Source of the DNA: Anaerolineaceae bacterium UBA6801
GTDB taxonomy: Bacteria; Chloroflexota; Anaerolineae; Anaerolineales; Anaerolineaceae
Length of the DNA stretch: 6,084 nt
Assembly (NCBI GenBank): GCA_002452315.1
Contig: DKFH01000185.1
Location: forward strand, 1 to 6,084
Direction: 5' to 3'
Each line of letters begins with the position of its first letter. Within the stretch, counting starts at the first letter, position 1. Both the position numbers and the translations under genes were made by a program. Below, in pieces: positions 1-5,906 of this stretch. Under the pieces are notes generated by a model. It had not been told where the DNA came from. It saw only the letters and a program-made list of their open reading frames with translations, and ran no database searches.

Positions 1-504
1 TGCAATCACGTCGACCAGGGTCTTACCGGCTTTACCAGCGCCGATGATCAACACCCGGCGCAAGAGATGCGGCGCGGTGAATATGCGGATATAAGCCAGC
101 CGCCACAAAACGGTCAACAGGGCGGCAAAGACAATAAAGACGGATACGCCTCGGCGGGGGAGCGAATTAGGCGCAGAGGTGAAGTAGACCAGCAAATAAA
201 CCAGCGCATAGATCAGGGTGGCTAAACCAATACCCTTCAGGGTTTCGCGGGGGTTGCTGGCCCGGTGGGTGTCGTAAAGCTCAATCAGCAGCACGATCCA
301 AAAGAACGGCAGCAGAAAATACCAGAAAGGCGGCCGGTCAGCGATGAATTCGAGGGAGAATTCCATCCAGGCATCGCCAGCAGCCCAAATGTAGAGTCCT
401 AAAAATAACGATAGGGCTGCCACCAAAAAATCGCCAAATAACAGGATTGCCACACGCTCAGAAGCGCGTAGCTGCCATCGTTTTGGCCTCGGTTGGGTAT
501 TCAT
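1..504 (-). CDS. Membrane-bound sugar-phosphate transferase, N-terminal part (WcaJ/WbaP-type), cut by the window edge
   Basis: The frame starts at an ATG at 504 and stays open for 168 codons to the left edge, so the C-terminus is missing. The protein has a basic N-terminus (MNTQPRPKRWQLR) and four hydrophobic segments at about residues 18-42, 60-77, 92-110 and 120-138. A Rossmann-like start follows at 149-160 (RRVLIIGAGKAG). This order (four membrane helices, then a nucleotide-binding-like domain) is typical of polyprenyl-phosphate sugar phosphotransferases, which move a sugar-phosphate from a UDP-sugar to undecaprenyl phosphate to begin exopolysaccharide or capsule synthesis. The catalytic C-terminal domain would lie outside the window, so activity and sugar cannot be judged. 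The gene starts 17 nt after the glycosyltransferase stop, so the two are probably co-transcribed. A weak AGG (519-521) lies 14 nt before the ATG. A polytopic nucleotide-sugar dehydratase of the CapD/FlaA1 type shares this N-terminal layout and is the main alternative. Confidence 0.8.
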   Translation of the reverse strand, partial: MNTQPRPKRWQLRASERVAILLFGDFLVAALSLFLGLYIWAAGDAWMEFSLEFIADRPPFWYFLLPFFWIVLLIELYDTHRASNPRETLKGIGLATLIYALVYLLVYFTSAPNSLPRRGVSVFIVFAALLTVLWRLAYIRIFTAPHLLRRVLIIGAGKAGKTLVDVIA

Positions 505-521
505 AAGCGTTATTTTAACCT

Positions 522-1520
522 TTATTTCTCTTTTTGGGGCGATAACAGTCCCCACAGGAAGCCTGTTCCCCACGAAAAGTGCATACAGGCGATTGCCAGG
601 GGGACACCCAGCCAAAACCCAAGCGATTTATGCCGCAAAGCCAGTTGAACCCCCGTTATCAGCAGGATGAAGGCATAAATGGCCACGGTGACAGCCAGCA
701 CATAGCGGGCTGCGGCTAGAAAAGGTGCCAACAGGGCCAGCAGGATCAGCCCGCCCACAAACACAGGCGGCAGTGCCTGGCGCCAGCGGATTGTGCGTGG
801 GTAACGCCGTAGCATCTGCACCTTCCAGTAGCCATAGCGCCAGTATTGTCGCGCCAGCTCAGGTAGGCTCTCGCGGGCAAAATAAACCGAACGGATGTGG
901 GGGTCAAACCAGATCTGGCCGCCTGCCTGGCGGACCCGGGTATTGAACTCATAATCCTCGTTGGTCAGCAGGGTTTCATCAAAAAAACCGACCTGGTCAA
1001 TCAGCTCACGTTTGAAAGCGCCGAAGGGCACCGTGTCCACATAGCCCGCCTGGTCGCTGTAGCGATAGCGGGCATCCCCCACGCCGATGGGGTGACCGGC
1101 AGCAGCCGCAATGCTGCGGGCGATCCAATGTGAACTGCTGGGCTGGATATCCCAGGCGCCGCCCACATTTTGCCCACGGCCCTCGACGATCGCCGCCACT
1201 GCCCGTTCGACATAATTCGATTCCGGCCTGGAATGAGCGTCCAGGCGCACGATGTACGTGCCGCCAGAGGCCCTGATGGCCACATTCAACGCCGCCGGGA
1301 TGATGCGGGCACGATTTTCCACCACCCGCACGGCCAGGTCCGGATGGTCCTGTGCCCATGCCTGGATAAGGGATTGGGTGCCATCGGTAGAGCCACCATC
1401 CGCAATGATCACCTCCATATCGGCGCGCGGGTAGGTTTGCGCATACAGCGCATCCAGCAGGGGGAGAATGGTCCCCGCTTCGTTATAACAGGGCACGATG
1501 ATGGAGGTTTCGGCGCTCAT
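522..1520 (-). CDS. Family 2 glycosyltransferase, ExoA-like, with C-terminal membrane segments
   Basis: A 332-residue inverting GT-A glycosyltransferase, likely acting on the cytoplasmic face of the membrane in exopolysaccharide assembly. The N-terminus TSIIVPCYNEAGTI (5-18) and DGGSTDGT (41-48) form the nucleotide-sugar binding fold. VRLDAHSRP (91-99) carries the metal-binding DxD-like Asp94-Ala95-His96. NEDYE (187-191) supplies the candidate catalytic acidic pair, and QYWRYGYWK (225-233) is the Q/RxxRW-like acceptor motif. Three hydrophobic stretches at about 252-268, 272-292 and 302-324 anchor it to the membrane. The DAH motif and the C-terminal HFSWGTGFLWGLL resemble succinoglycan glycosyltransferase ExoA, but donor and acceptor sugars cannot be read from sequence. 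The start is the ATG at 1520, directly before the fold; no clear ribosome binding site precedes it. A -10-like box only 10 nt upstream suggests an almost leaderless message. The sugar-phosphate transferase follows after 17 nt, supporting a polysaccharide operon. Confidence 0.9.
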   Translation of the reverse strand: MSAETSIIVPCYNEAGTILPLLDALYAQTYPRADMEVIIADGGSTDGTQSLIQAWAQDHPDLAVRVVENRARIIPAALNVAIRASGGTYIVRLDAHSRPESNYVERAVAAIVEGRGQNVGGAWDIQPSSSHWIARSIAAAAGHPIGVGDARYRYSDQAGYVDTVPFGAFKRELIDQVGFFDETLLTNEDYEFNTRVRQAGGQIWFDPHIRSVYFARESLPELARQYWRYGYWKVQMLRRYPRTIRWRQALPPVFVGGLILLALLAPFLAAARYVLAVTVAIYAFILLITGVQLALRHKSLGFWLGVPLAIACMHFSWGTGFLWGLLSPQKEK

Positions 1521-1530
1521 TTTCGGTTCA

Positions 1531-1559
1531 AGTATATTTTTTGCAAAGCAATTTTTAAC
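1531..1559 (-). promoter_or_regulatory. Candidate promoter of the polysaccharide operon, nearly leaderless
   Basis: The minus strand carries TATACT (1536-1531), one mismatch from the -10 consensus, with only a weak -35 (TTAAAA at 1558-1553, spacer 16, or GTTAAA with spacer 17). Transcription starting about 7 nt downstream would begin near 1524 and leave only about 4 nt before the ATG at 1520. That fits the absence of a Shine-Dalgarno sequence. The region is AT-rich and contains two small inverted repeats, TTGCTTTGCAA (1551-1541) and AACCTTGAGGTT (1568-1557), that could be regulator sites. The assignment rests mainly on the -10 box. Confidence 0.4.
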
Positions 1560-1644
1560 CTCAAGGTTTAATAGGGTGAGGTTGAGGTAAAAATGCAGTT
1601 TTTAGTGGCTTCGATACAGTTTGCCAGCCGCATCGGTCAAAGTA

Positions 1645-1672
1645 CCTTCAGCGGATTTTTGGCTACTGAAGG
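1645..1672 (-). terminator. Hairpin directly after the RidA stop codon, weak terminator candidate
   Basis: Immediately after the TAA at 1675-1673 the minus strand reads CCTTCAG (1672-1666), a 14-nt spacer, and the exact complement CTGAAGG (1651-1645). One further T-G pair can extend the stem to 8 bp. The sequence after the stem is TACTTTGACC, so the U-run is poor. It may be a weak intrinsic terminator or a hairpin that stabilises the 3' end. Confidence 0.4.
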
Positions 1673-2089
1673 TTAGTGTTCGTCACAATCACAGGGCCGC
1701 AGGGCAATCGCCTCAATTTCAACCGCAGCGCCTGCTGGCAGGGCGGCCACCTGGACGGCAGACCGGGCGGGGTAATTGCCGGTGAAAAAGGTGGCATACA
1801 CCTCGTTCATCAAGGCAAATTCACCCATATCCTGCAAAAAAACGGTTGTTTTGACCACATTTTCCATGCTGGTGCCGGCTGCTTCAAGGACGGAGCGCAC
1901 GTTGGTGAGGGCTTGTTTGGTTTGTGCCTGGATACCACCCTCGACGATCTTGCCCGTGGCGGGGTCAATGCCCACCTGGCCAGCGGTAAACACCATGCAG
2001 CACGTGGTAACACCAGCCGAATACGGTCCCAGGGCTTTGGGCGCGTTTTCAGTGGTCACAATTTTCTTTTCTTGATGGCAACAAGTCAT
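1673..2089 (-). CDS. ridA: RidA-family (YjgF/YER057c/UK114) enamine/imine deaminase
   Basis: A 138-residue protein, close to the usual 125-130. RidA proteins are small cytosolic trimers that hydrolyse reactive enamine/imine intermediates, such as 2-aminoacrylate from serine or threonine dehydratases, to keto acids and ammonia. The family start is clear (KKIVTTENAPKALGPYSAGV, 8-27), and the C-terminal signature PARSAVQVAALPAGAAVEIE (107-126) fits the family pattern. Arg109, the expected carboxylate-binding residue (Arg105 in E. coli RidA), and Glu124 (Glu120 equivalent) are present. I chose the ATG at 2089: a TTG at 2101 in the same frame abuts the GAAAGG (2107-2102) that would have to serve as its ribosome binding site, while the ATG sits 12 nt after it. 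Unusual points are a CC pair near each of residues 3-4 and 30-31, plus CDC near the C-terminus. It has its own promoter and is not obviously in an operon, as is common for this housekeeping family. Confidence 0.93.
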   Translation of the reverse strand: MTCCHQEKKIVTTENAPKALGPYSAGVTTCCMVFTAGQVGIDPATGKIVEGGIQAQTKQALTNVRSVLEAAGTSMENVVKTTVFLQDMGEFALMNEVYATFFTGNYPARSAVQVAALPAGAAVEIEAIALRPCDCDEH

Positions 2090-2137
2090 ATCAATGATCA
2101 ACCTTTCTTTGATTTGTTGATGGGTATTTTCAATTTG

Positions 2138-2167
2138 ATTATAACACCCCCAGACTAATCCTGGTAA
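2138..2167 (-). promoter_or_regulatory. Extended -10 promoter for the RidA gene
   Basis: The minus strand has TTACCA (2167-2162, four of six matches to the -35 consensus), an 18-nt spacer, and a perfect TATAAT (2143-2138) preceded by TGT, giving the extended -10 TGTTATAAT. Predicted initiation near 2131 gives a 5' leader of about 42 nt to the ATG at 2089. It lies wholly in the gap between the two genes. I see no operator and no terminator hairpin for the upstream gene in 2168-2227. Confidence 0.75.
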
Positions 2168-2227
2168 CGCTTGGTGGTGGCGTGCAACAACCCTGGCAGA
2201 TGGATGTCAACAGTATCGGTGTGTAAT

Positions 2228-2944
2228 TTAACCCGCATCACCTGCCTTAAATGTCTCTTCGTTGAAGGTCAACAGCTGTAACACATCGGCCAGGCAGGCG
2301 GCAAACAGCTCATCCATCACCTCCGGGGCTGCCTGGTAAGCGCCGCCAAAGGCACCATCGCCATAGGCCTGGCGGGTCTCTGTTTGACCGAGGATCGCCG
2401 GCCCGCTGTGTATGATCGGTTTGGTGTTGTGAGGCAGCTCGGCGACCGTAGTAAAGGGAAAGGCTTCCAGCCAGTTGCCATGCTCGGGGACAAGGTCATA
2501 TTTCTGGGCGATGCGGGCCACGCCCGGGGTCATCCACCAGTCGTACCAACGCAAGTGCAGGTCCGGTAACCGGTTGACGAGTTCTACCAGGTGGGTTTTG
2601 ACCGGCAGGTTGCCGCCATGCCCGTTAAGGATCAAAACCCGCCGAAAGCCCACGCCATATAAAGAACGCAGGATGTCCTCGACCAGGTCCAGGTAGGTGT
2701 GTACCCTGAGGCTGATGGTACCGGGGTAATTCAGGAAATAGGGCGAGCAGCCAAAGTTAACCGGGGGCGCCACCAAGACGCCGCTCTGCTGAGCAGCCTC
2801 GTTCGCCAGGGCGAGCGGGATCTTCACATCGGTCAGCAGGCTCAGGTAGCCATGCTGCTCACACGCGCCCAGCACGAGCATTGCCCGGTCCTCGTCTTTG
2901 AGGTAGTCTTCAACTTGCATCCAGTTGTGGTTTTCAAAATGCAT
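2228..2944 (-). CDS. Creatininase-family metal-dependent amidohydrolase, substrate unknown
   Basis: A 238-residue protein matching the creatininase superfamily (creatinine amidohydrolase, MftE and FAPy-deformylase-like enzymes), cytosolic enzymes that use two metal ions to cleave or form amide bonds. Visible motifs are GACEQHG (26-32) with Glu29 and His31, then TD with Asp39, which are the expected metal ligands, and LILNGHGGN (104-112) with His109. The third motif differs: most relatives have HAGExETS, but here the equivalent stretch reads PEHGNWLEAF (153-162), so the usual Glu ligand appears to be Asn157. Glu154 or Glu160 could replace it. GYLSLLTD also departs from the common GPHLPLxTD. 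These changes suggest a distinct subgroup, so creatinine itself is an unlikely substrate. The ATG at 2944 is supported by an AGGAG 7 nt upstream. It has its own promoter, and the flanking genes (leuS, ridA) do not indicate its substrate. Confidence 0.85.
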   Translation of the reverse strand: MHFENHNWMQVEDYLKDEDRAMLVLGACEQHGYLSLLTDVKIPLALANEAAQQSGVLVAPPVNFGCSPYFLNYPGTISLRVHTYLDLVEDILRSLYGVGFRRVLILNGHGGNLPVKTHLVELVNRLPDLHLRWYDWWMTPGVARIAQKYDLVPEHGNWLEAFPFTTVAELPHNTKPIIHSGPAILGQTETRQAYGDGAFGGAYQAAPEVMDELFAACLADVLQLLTFNEETFKAGDAG

Positions 2945-2951
2945 CTATCTG

Positions 2952-2956
2952 CTCCT
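2952..2956 (-). promoter_or_regulatory. Strong ribosome binding site of the creatininase-family gene
   Basis: AGGAG on the minus strand, followed by 7 nt to the ATG at 2944, fixes the start codon. It is among the best Shine-Dalgarno sequences in the window. Confidence 0.85.
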
Positions 2957-2980
2957 ATCAGGCAATTTGATGTTGAGCTG

Positions 2981-3011
2981 ATTATAGCATCAGGATGCGC
3001 CAAAGCGTCAT
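2981..3011 (-). promoter_or_regulatory. Extended -10 promoter for the creatininase-family gene
   Basis: The minus strand has a perfect TATAAT (2986-2981) preceded by TGC, giving TGCTATAAT, an extended -10. The -35 is weak: ATGACG (3011-3006) with a 19-nt spacer or TGACGC (3010-3005) with 18. Initiation near 2974 would give a leader of roughly 30 nt with the ribosome binding site inside it. It lies downstream of the leuS terminator, so the gene is probably a separate transcription unit. Confidence 0.7.
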
Positions 3012-3047
3012 CACATCTAAGATCGTCGCCATTTTTATTGCCATGAT

Positions 3048-3077
3048 AAAAAGAGACGCCCGGCCGGGCGCCTCTCT
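3048..3077 (-). terminator. Intrinsic terminator of leuS
   Basis: In the minus direction AGAGGCGCCCGG (3075-3064) pairs with CCGGGCGTCTCT (3063-3052) through one G-U wobble. The centre is self-complementary, so about 10 bp form around a GGCC loop, and TTTTT (3052-3048) follows. It begins 37 nt after the leuS stop. The plus-strand exit has no T-run, so it acts in one direction only. Confidence 0.9.
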
Positions 3078-3113
3078 ACGATGGGTTGACGATAAATTTA
3101 GGTGCTGTGGCGT

Positions 3114-5576
3114 TTACACCACGATATTCACCAAGCGGCCCGGAACATAAATGACCTTCTTCGGCCTTACCCCAGCGATGTAGGATTGGACGTTTTCGCT
3201 TGCCAAAGCAGCGGATTTGGCCTCTTCCTCACTGATGGAAGCGGGGACGGTCATTCGATCGCGCAGCTTGCCATTCACCTGCACGATCAGGGTGATCTGG
3301 TCTTCTTTGGCTGCCTCTTCATCCACTTCCGGCCAGGGCTGGTTGTGAATGGCGTAGGCATGCCCGGTGCGGGACCACAGCTCTTCGGCTATGTGGGGGC
3401 AGACCGGGGCCAGCATGCGCAGGTAGATACTCTCCGCTTCCTTCCAGGCCTGTGTCCCGTAAGCGCCGGCCGATTTGGCCGCCGTCATCTCGTTGACCAG
3501 TTCCATCAGACCAGAGACGATGGTGTTGAAGTTGAAAGTCTCAAAATCGTAGGTGATGGATTGCAGGGTTTGGTGCACCTTCCGGCGCAGGTTACGCAAA
3601 GTTTCCTGGCTGGCGGTCCCTGCCTGCGCTGGCGGCTCCAGGAAGGTAAACCACACCTTCCGCAGCCAGCGGATGCTGCCTTCGATGCCGCTGGAGTTCC
3701 ACGGGGCGCCCAGCTCCCAGCGGGCAAAGAACATCAGGTAAGCCCGCACGGCATCGGCGCCATAAGCGGCTACCAGGTCATCCGGCGAGATGACGTTGCC
3801 GCGGCTTTTCGACATCTTCTCGTGGTCTTCGCCCAGAACCATGCCCTGGTTGCGCAGTTGCAGCATGGGTTCATCACCCTTGGTGATGCCCAGGTCGCGG
3901 CAGGCCTTATGGAAGAAGCGCGTGTAGATCAGGTGCATGGTGGCGTGTTCGATCCCGCCCGTGTAGGTATCCACCGGCATCCAGTAGTCATACTCCTGCG
4001 GGTCGAAGGGATACTGGTCATGCCATGGGCTCAGGTAACGCAGGTGGTACCAGCTGGAACACATGAAAGTGTCCATCGTGTCGGTCTCGCGCTCGGCCTC
4101 CCCGCCGCAGTGGGGGCAGGTGGTGAAGCGCCAGGTGGGATGCAGCTTGAGCGGGCTTTCGCCGGTGGGCAGCCACTCCACGTCCATCGGCAGTTCCACT
4201 GGCAGTTGGTCTTCCGGGACGGGCAGGGCGCCGCATTCAGGGCAGTGGACGATCGGGATCGGCGCACCCCAATAGCGCTGGCGTGAGATCAACCAGTCGC
4301 GCAGCCGGTAATTGACCGAGTATTCGCCCACGCCTTTGGCTTCAATGTGGGCAATTGCCTGTTGAAAGGCATCCTCAGCCGGCGTACCGGTCAGCGGCCC
4401 TGAGTTGACCATCTCACCCGCTGCGGGGACGGCGGCCTCCATTACCTCTGATACCAGTGGTTCTTCATCCGGGGGTTGGATGACCACAACGATGGGTAAA
4501 TCGTATTTGCGGGCAAACTCAAAGTCGCGCTGGTCATGCGCGGGCACGGCCATGATCGCTCCGGTGCCATAGCTCATCATGACGTAATCTGCGATCCAAA
4601 TCGGGATCTTCTCGTCGTTGACGGGGTTGATGGCATAACCACCGGTGAACACACCGGTCTTTTCCCGGTCTGCGGTTTCGCGCTGGATATCGCCCATACG
4701 CTCAGCCTGGAGCTGATAGGTGATGACCGCCTCCATCTGGTCGGACGTGGTGATTTTATCCACCAGGGGGTGTTCAGGCGCCAGTACCATAAAGGTCGCC
4801 CCCCAGAGGGTGTCAGGGCGGGTGGTGAACACCTCGATTTCATCTCCGATTTCGGTTTTAAAGCGCACAGAAGCGCCTTCAGAACGGTTGATCCAGTTGG
4901 TTTGCAGGGTTTTAACCTGTTCAGGCCAATCGATGCCTGAAAAATCGAGCAGTTCTTCGGCGTAATTGGTGGTGCGGAAGAACCACTGCACCAGGTTTTT
5001 CTTGATGACCGGGGTGCCACACCGTTCGCAATAACGCTCTTCACCATGAACTTGTTCGCGGGCCAACGTTGTGTTGCAATGGGGACAGAAATCAACCAGT
5101 GCCTCTTTTTGATAAGCCAGGTTATTATTAAAGAACTGGATAAAGAACCACTGTGTCCATCGATAATAACTGGGGTCTGAAGAGATCGCCTCACGGCGCC
5201 AATCAATCATCGTGCCCATCGTTTTGAGCTGCCGGCGCATAACCTCAATGTTGCGCATGGTCCATTTTCGGGGGTGGATGCCGCGCTGGATGGCGGCGTT
5301 CTCCGCCGGTAAGCCAAAGGCATCGAAACCCATCGGGAACATCACGTTGTAGCCCTGCATGCGCTTGAAACGGGCGCGCGCATCTGAGGGGCACATGGCG
5401 TACCAGTGACCAATATGCAGATCACCAGAAGGGTAGGGCAGCATGGTCAGCGCATAGAATTTTGGCATCTCCGGATCGATATCGGCGTGGTAAAGGCCGT
5501 CCTCTGCCCATTTTTTCTGCCACTTCGGCTCAATCTGCGCGGGTTTATACATGGGTATACTGGTTGGGTCGGGCAT
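3114..5576 (-). CDS. leuS: Leucyl-tRNA synthetase
   Basis: An 820-residue class Ia synthetase, close to the usual bacterial length; it attaches leucine to tRNA-Leu in the cytosol. In this numbering the catalytic HIGH is at 54-57 (PYPSGDLHIGH) and KMSKS at 587-591. The CP1 editing domain shows the threonine-rich TTRPDTLWG (251-259) and VPAHDQRDFEF, with Asp348 and Asp351 expected to hold the mischarged amino acid. Two Cys4 zinc sites are present: CPHC/CERC (164, 167, 183, 186) and CPEC/CPHC (445, 448, 487, 490). The all-helical anticodon-binding domain follows KMSKS, and the C-terminal domain ends VNIVV. All key residues look intact. I start at the ATG at 5576, with AGGAG six nt upstream; a TTG at 5591 in the same frame lies upstream of that site and is rejected. 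The gene stands alone between a T-box leader and an intrinsic terminator. Confidence 0.98.
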   Translation of the reverse strand: MPDPTSIPMYKPAQIEPKWQKKWAEDGLYHADIDPEMPKFYALTMLPYPSGDLHIGHWYAMCPSDARARFKRMQGYNVMFPMGFDAFGLPAENAAIQRGIHPRKWTMRNIEVMRRQLKTMGTMIDWRREAISSDPSYYRWTQWFFIQFFNNNLAYQKEALVDFCPHCNTTLAREQVHGEERYCERCGTPVIKKNLVQWFFRTTNYAEELLDFSGIDWPEQVKTLQTNWINRSEGASVRFKTEIGDEIEVFTTRPDTLWGATFMVLAPEHPLVDKITTSDQMEAVITYQLQAERMGDIQRETADREKTGVFTGGYAINPVNDEKIPIWIADYVMMSYGTGAIMAVPAHDQRDFEFARKYDLPIVVVIQPPDEEPLVSEVMEAAVPAAGEMVNSGPLTGTPAEDAFQQAIAHIEAKGVGEYSVNYRLRDWLISRQRYWGAPIPIVHCPECGALPVPEDQLPVELPMDVEWLPTGESPLKLHPTWRFTTCPHCGGEAERETDTMDTFMCSSWYHLRYLSPWHDQYPFDPQEYDYWMPVDTYTGGIEHATMHLIYTRFFHKACRDLGITKGDEPMLQLRNQGMVLGEDHEKMSKSRGNVISPDDLVAAYGADAVRAYLMFFARWELGAPWNSSGIEGSIRWLRKVWFTFLEPPAQAGTASQETLRNLRRKVHQTLQSITYDFETFNFNTIVSGLMELVNEMTAAKSAGAYGTQAWKEAESIYLRMLAPVCPHIAEELWSRTGHAYAIHNQPWPEVDEEAAKEDQITLIVQVNGKLRDRMTVPASISEEEAKSAALASENVQSYIAGVRPKKVIYVPGRLVNIVV

Positions 5577-5582
5577 TTTCTT

Positions 5583-5587
5583 CTCCT
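5583..5587 (-). promoter_or_regulatory. Ribosome binding site of leuS
   Basis: AGGAG on the minus strand with 6 nt to the ATG at 5576. It decides the start: the TTG at 5591 would place this sequence inside the coding region. It lies beyond the T-box terminator, so it is only transcribed when readthrough occurs. Confidence 0.85.
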
Positions 5588-5622
5588 GCAATAAAAACTA
5601 AACCGGTCAATAAAACTCGTCG

Positions 5623-5658
5623 TTTAAAATAATAAACTTCGTCCAAACAGGGACGAAG
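5623..5658 (-). terminator. T-box intrinsic terminator upstream of leuS
   Basis: CTTCGTCC (5658-5651) pairs with GGACGAAG (5644-5637) around the loop CTGTTT, giving 8 bp extendable by a G-U pair. It is followed by the T-rich tail TTTATTATTTT (5636-5626). The 5' arm contains the CGTCC needed by the antiterminator, so binding of uncharged tRNA-Leu should prevent this hairpin. Confidence 0.92.
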
Positions 5659-5683
5659 CATCCAACTCCGCGGTACCACCCTG
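5648..5683 (-). promoter_or_regulatory. T-box antiterminator with UGGU acceptor-pairing bulge
   Basis: CAGGG (5683-5679) pairs with CCCTG (5652-5648), leaving the bulge TGGTACC (5678-5672), then GCG pairs with CGT. The conserved core AGGGTGGTACCGCGG is at 5682-5668. The UGGU would pair with an ACCA tRNA 3' end, so the expected discriminator base is A, as in tRNA-Leu. Its 3' arm uses bases that also belong to the terminator stem, making the two structures exclusive. Confidence 0.92.
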
Positions 5684-5794
5684 CTTCCCGGCGCTCATTC
5701 GAGACCGGACAGCTTGGGCCGCGTTAACGGGCGGGTGCCGTCGCTGGTTACTGGGGTTCACCAGCGCCATCTGTCCTGTGGGGACCGGCAAGGC

Positions 5795-5797
5795 GAG
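5795..5797 (-). promoter_or_regulatory. T-box specifier codon CUC (leucine)
   Basis: On the minus strand GAA (5800-5798) is followed by CTC (5797-5795), one G and then the 3' arm of the Stem I base. This is the usual place of the specifier. CUC codes for leucine and would pair with tRNA-Leu carrying anticodon GAG. It matches the downstream gene. Confidence 0.88.
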
Positions 5798-5906
5798 TTC
5801 AACCTGAAGGCGCTCCGCTGCACCTGCCGGGCTCTCACGCTGTTCCCGGCTCGCTGGCGGATGGTTTACTACTCCTGCCATGATGTTTATGTGATATTGT
5901 GATGAG

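Larger units (their letters stand above)
1521..1672. other. 152-bp intergenic region between the RidA gene and the polysaccharide operon
   Basis: No gene is visible here. Starting from the RidA stop, the minus strand holds the hairpin at 1645-1672, then AAAAACTGCATTTTT (1603-1589, A-tract and T-tract around a TGCA core), then AACCTTGAGGTT (1568-1557), and finally the candidate -10 box at 1531-1536. The plus strand has a direct repeat TGAGGTTGAGGT at 1576-1587. The density of small symmetric elements suggests a regulated promoter region for the glycosyltransferase operon, but no known operator is recognised. Confidence 0.4.
5623..5900 (-). promoter_or_regulatory. Leucine T-box riboswitch (transcription attenuator) controlling leuS
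   Basis: This leader senses uncharged tRNA-Leu and lets RNA polymerase read into leuS when charged tRNA is scarce. Stem I, read 5' to 3' on the minus strand, has a base GGCAGG (5879-5874) paired with CCTTGCC (5793-5787, one bulged U). A specifier loop has AGTA on its 5' side and GAA-CUC-G on its 3' side. Further helices are AACC/GGTT (5866-5863 with 5804-5801), TCCGC/GCGGA (5861-5857 with 5818-5814) and GCCGGG/CCCGGC (5850-5845 with 5831-5826), with a GUGAGAG-containing apical loop. A Stem II region is framed by GGACAG/CTGTCC (5776-5771 with 5712-5707) and holds a 7-bp hairpin CGCTGGT/ACCAGCG (5766-5742). Stem III carries CTC-GAAT-GAG near 5693-5703. The T-box sequence lies at 5668-5682, then the terminator. 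Specifier, acceptor pairing and downstream gene all agree on leucine. Confidence 0.95.

Noticed and set aside
1170..1571. Plus-strand open frame of 133 codons
   Set aside because: Antisense to the glycosyltransferase gene, with no motif or ribosome binding site support.
1611..1640. TTGACC (1640-1635, minus) with TATCGA 18 nt downstream as an alternative promoter for the glycosyltransferase operon
   Set aside because: The -10 matches poorly and lies about 100 nt from the gene; it cannot be excluded but is weaker than TATACT at 1531-1536.
2205..2210. Perfect -35 consensus TTGACA on the minus strand between the creatininase-family and RidA genes
   Set aside because: No -10-like sequence occurs 16-19 nt downstream; the better promoter is the extended -10 at 2138-2146.
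3102..4286. Plus-strand open frame of 394 codons opposite leuS
   Set aside because: It lies antisense to an intact, unmistakable leuS, has no family motifs, and its length reflects the codon bias of the minus-strand gene.
4577..5206. Minus-strand open frame of 209 codons inside leuS
   Set aside because: Out-of-frame shadow of leuS with no recognisable domain.
5589..5591. TTG as the leuS start, five codons upstream of the chosen ATG
   Set aside because: It precedes the AGGAG at 5583-5587, which is ideally placed for the ATG at 5576; the extra residues QEKK come from translating the ribosome binding site.
5624..5881. Minus-strand open frame of 85 codons in the leuS leader (and a 62-codon plus-strand frame at 5714-5902)
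   Set aside because: The stretch is fully explained as T-box RNA; the frame runs through Stem I, the T-box and the terminator, and no ribosome binding site precedes its ATG.
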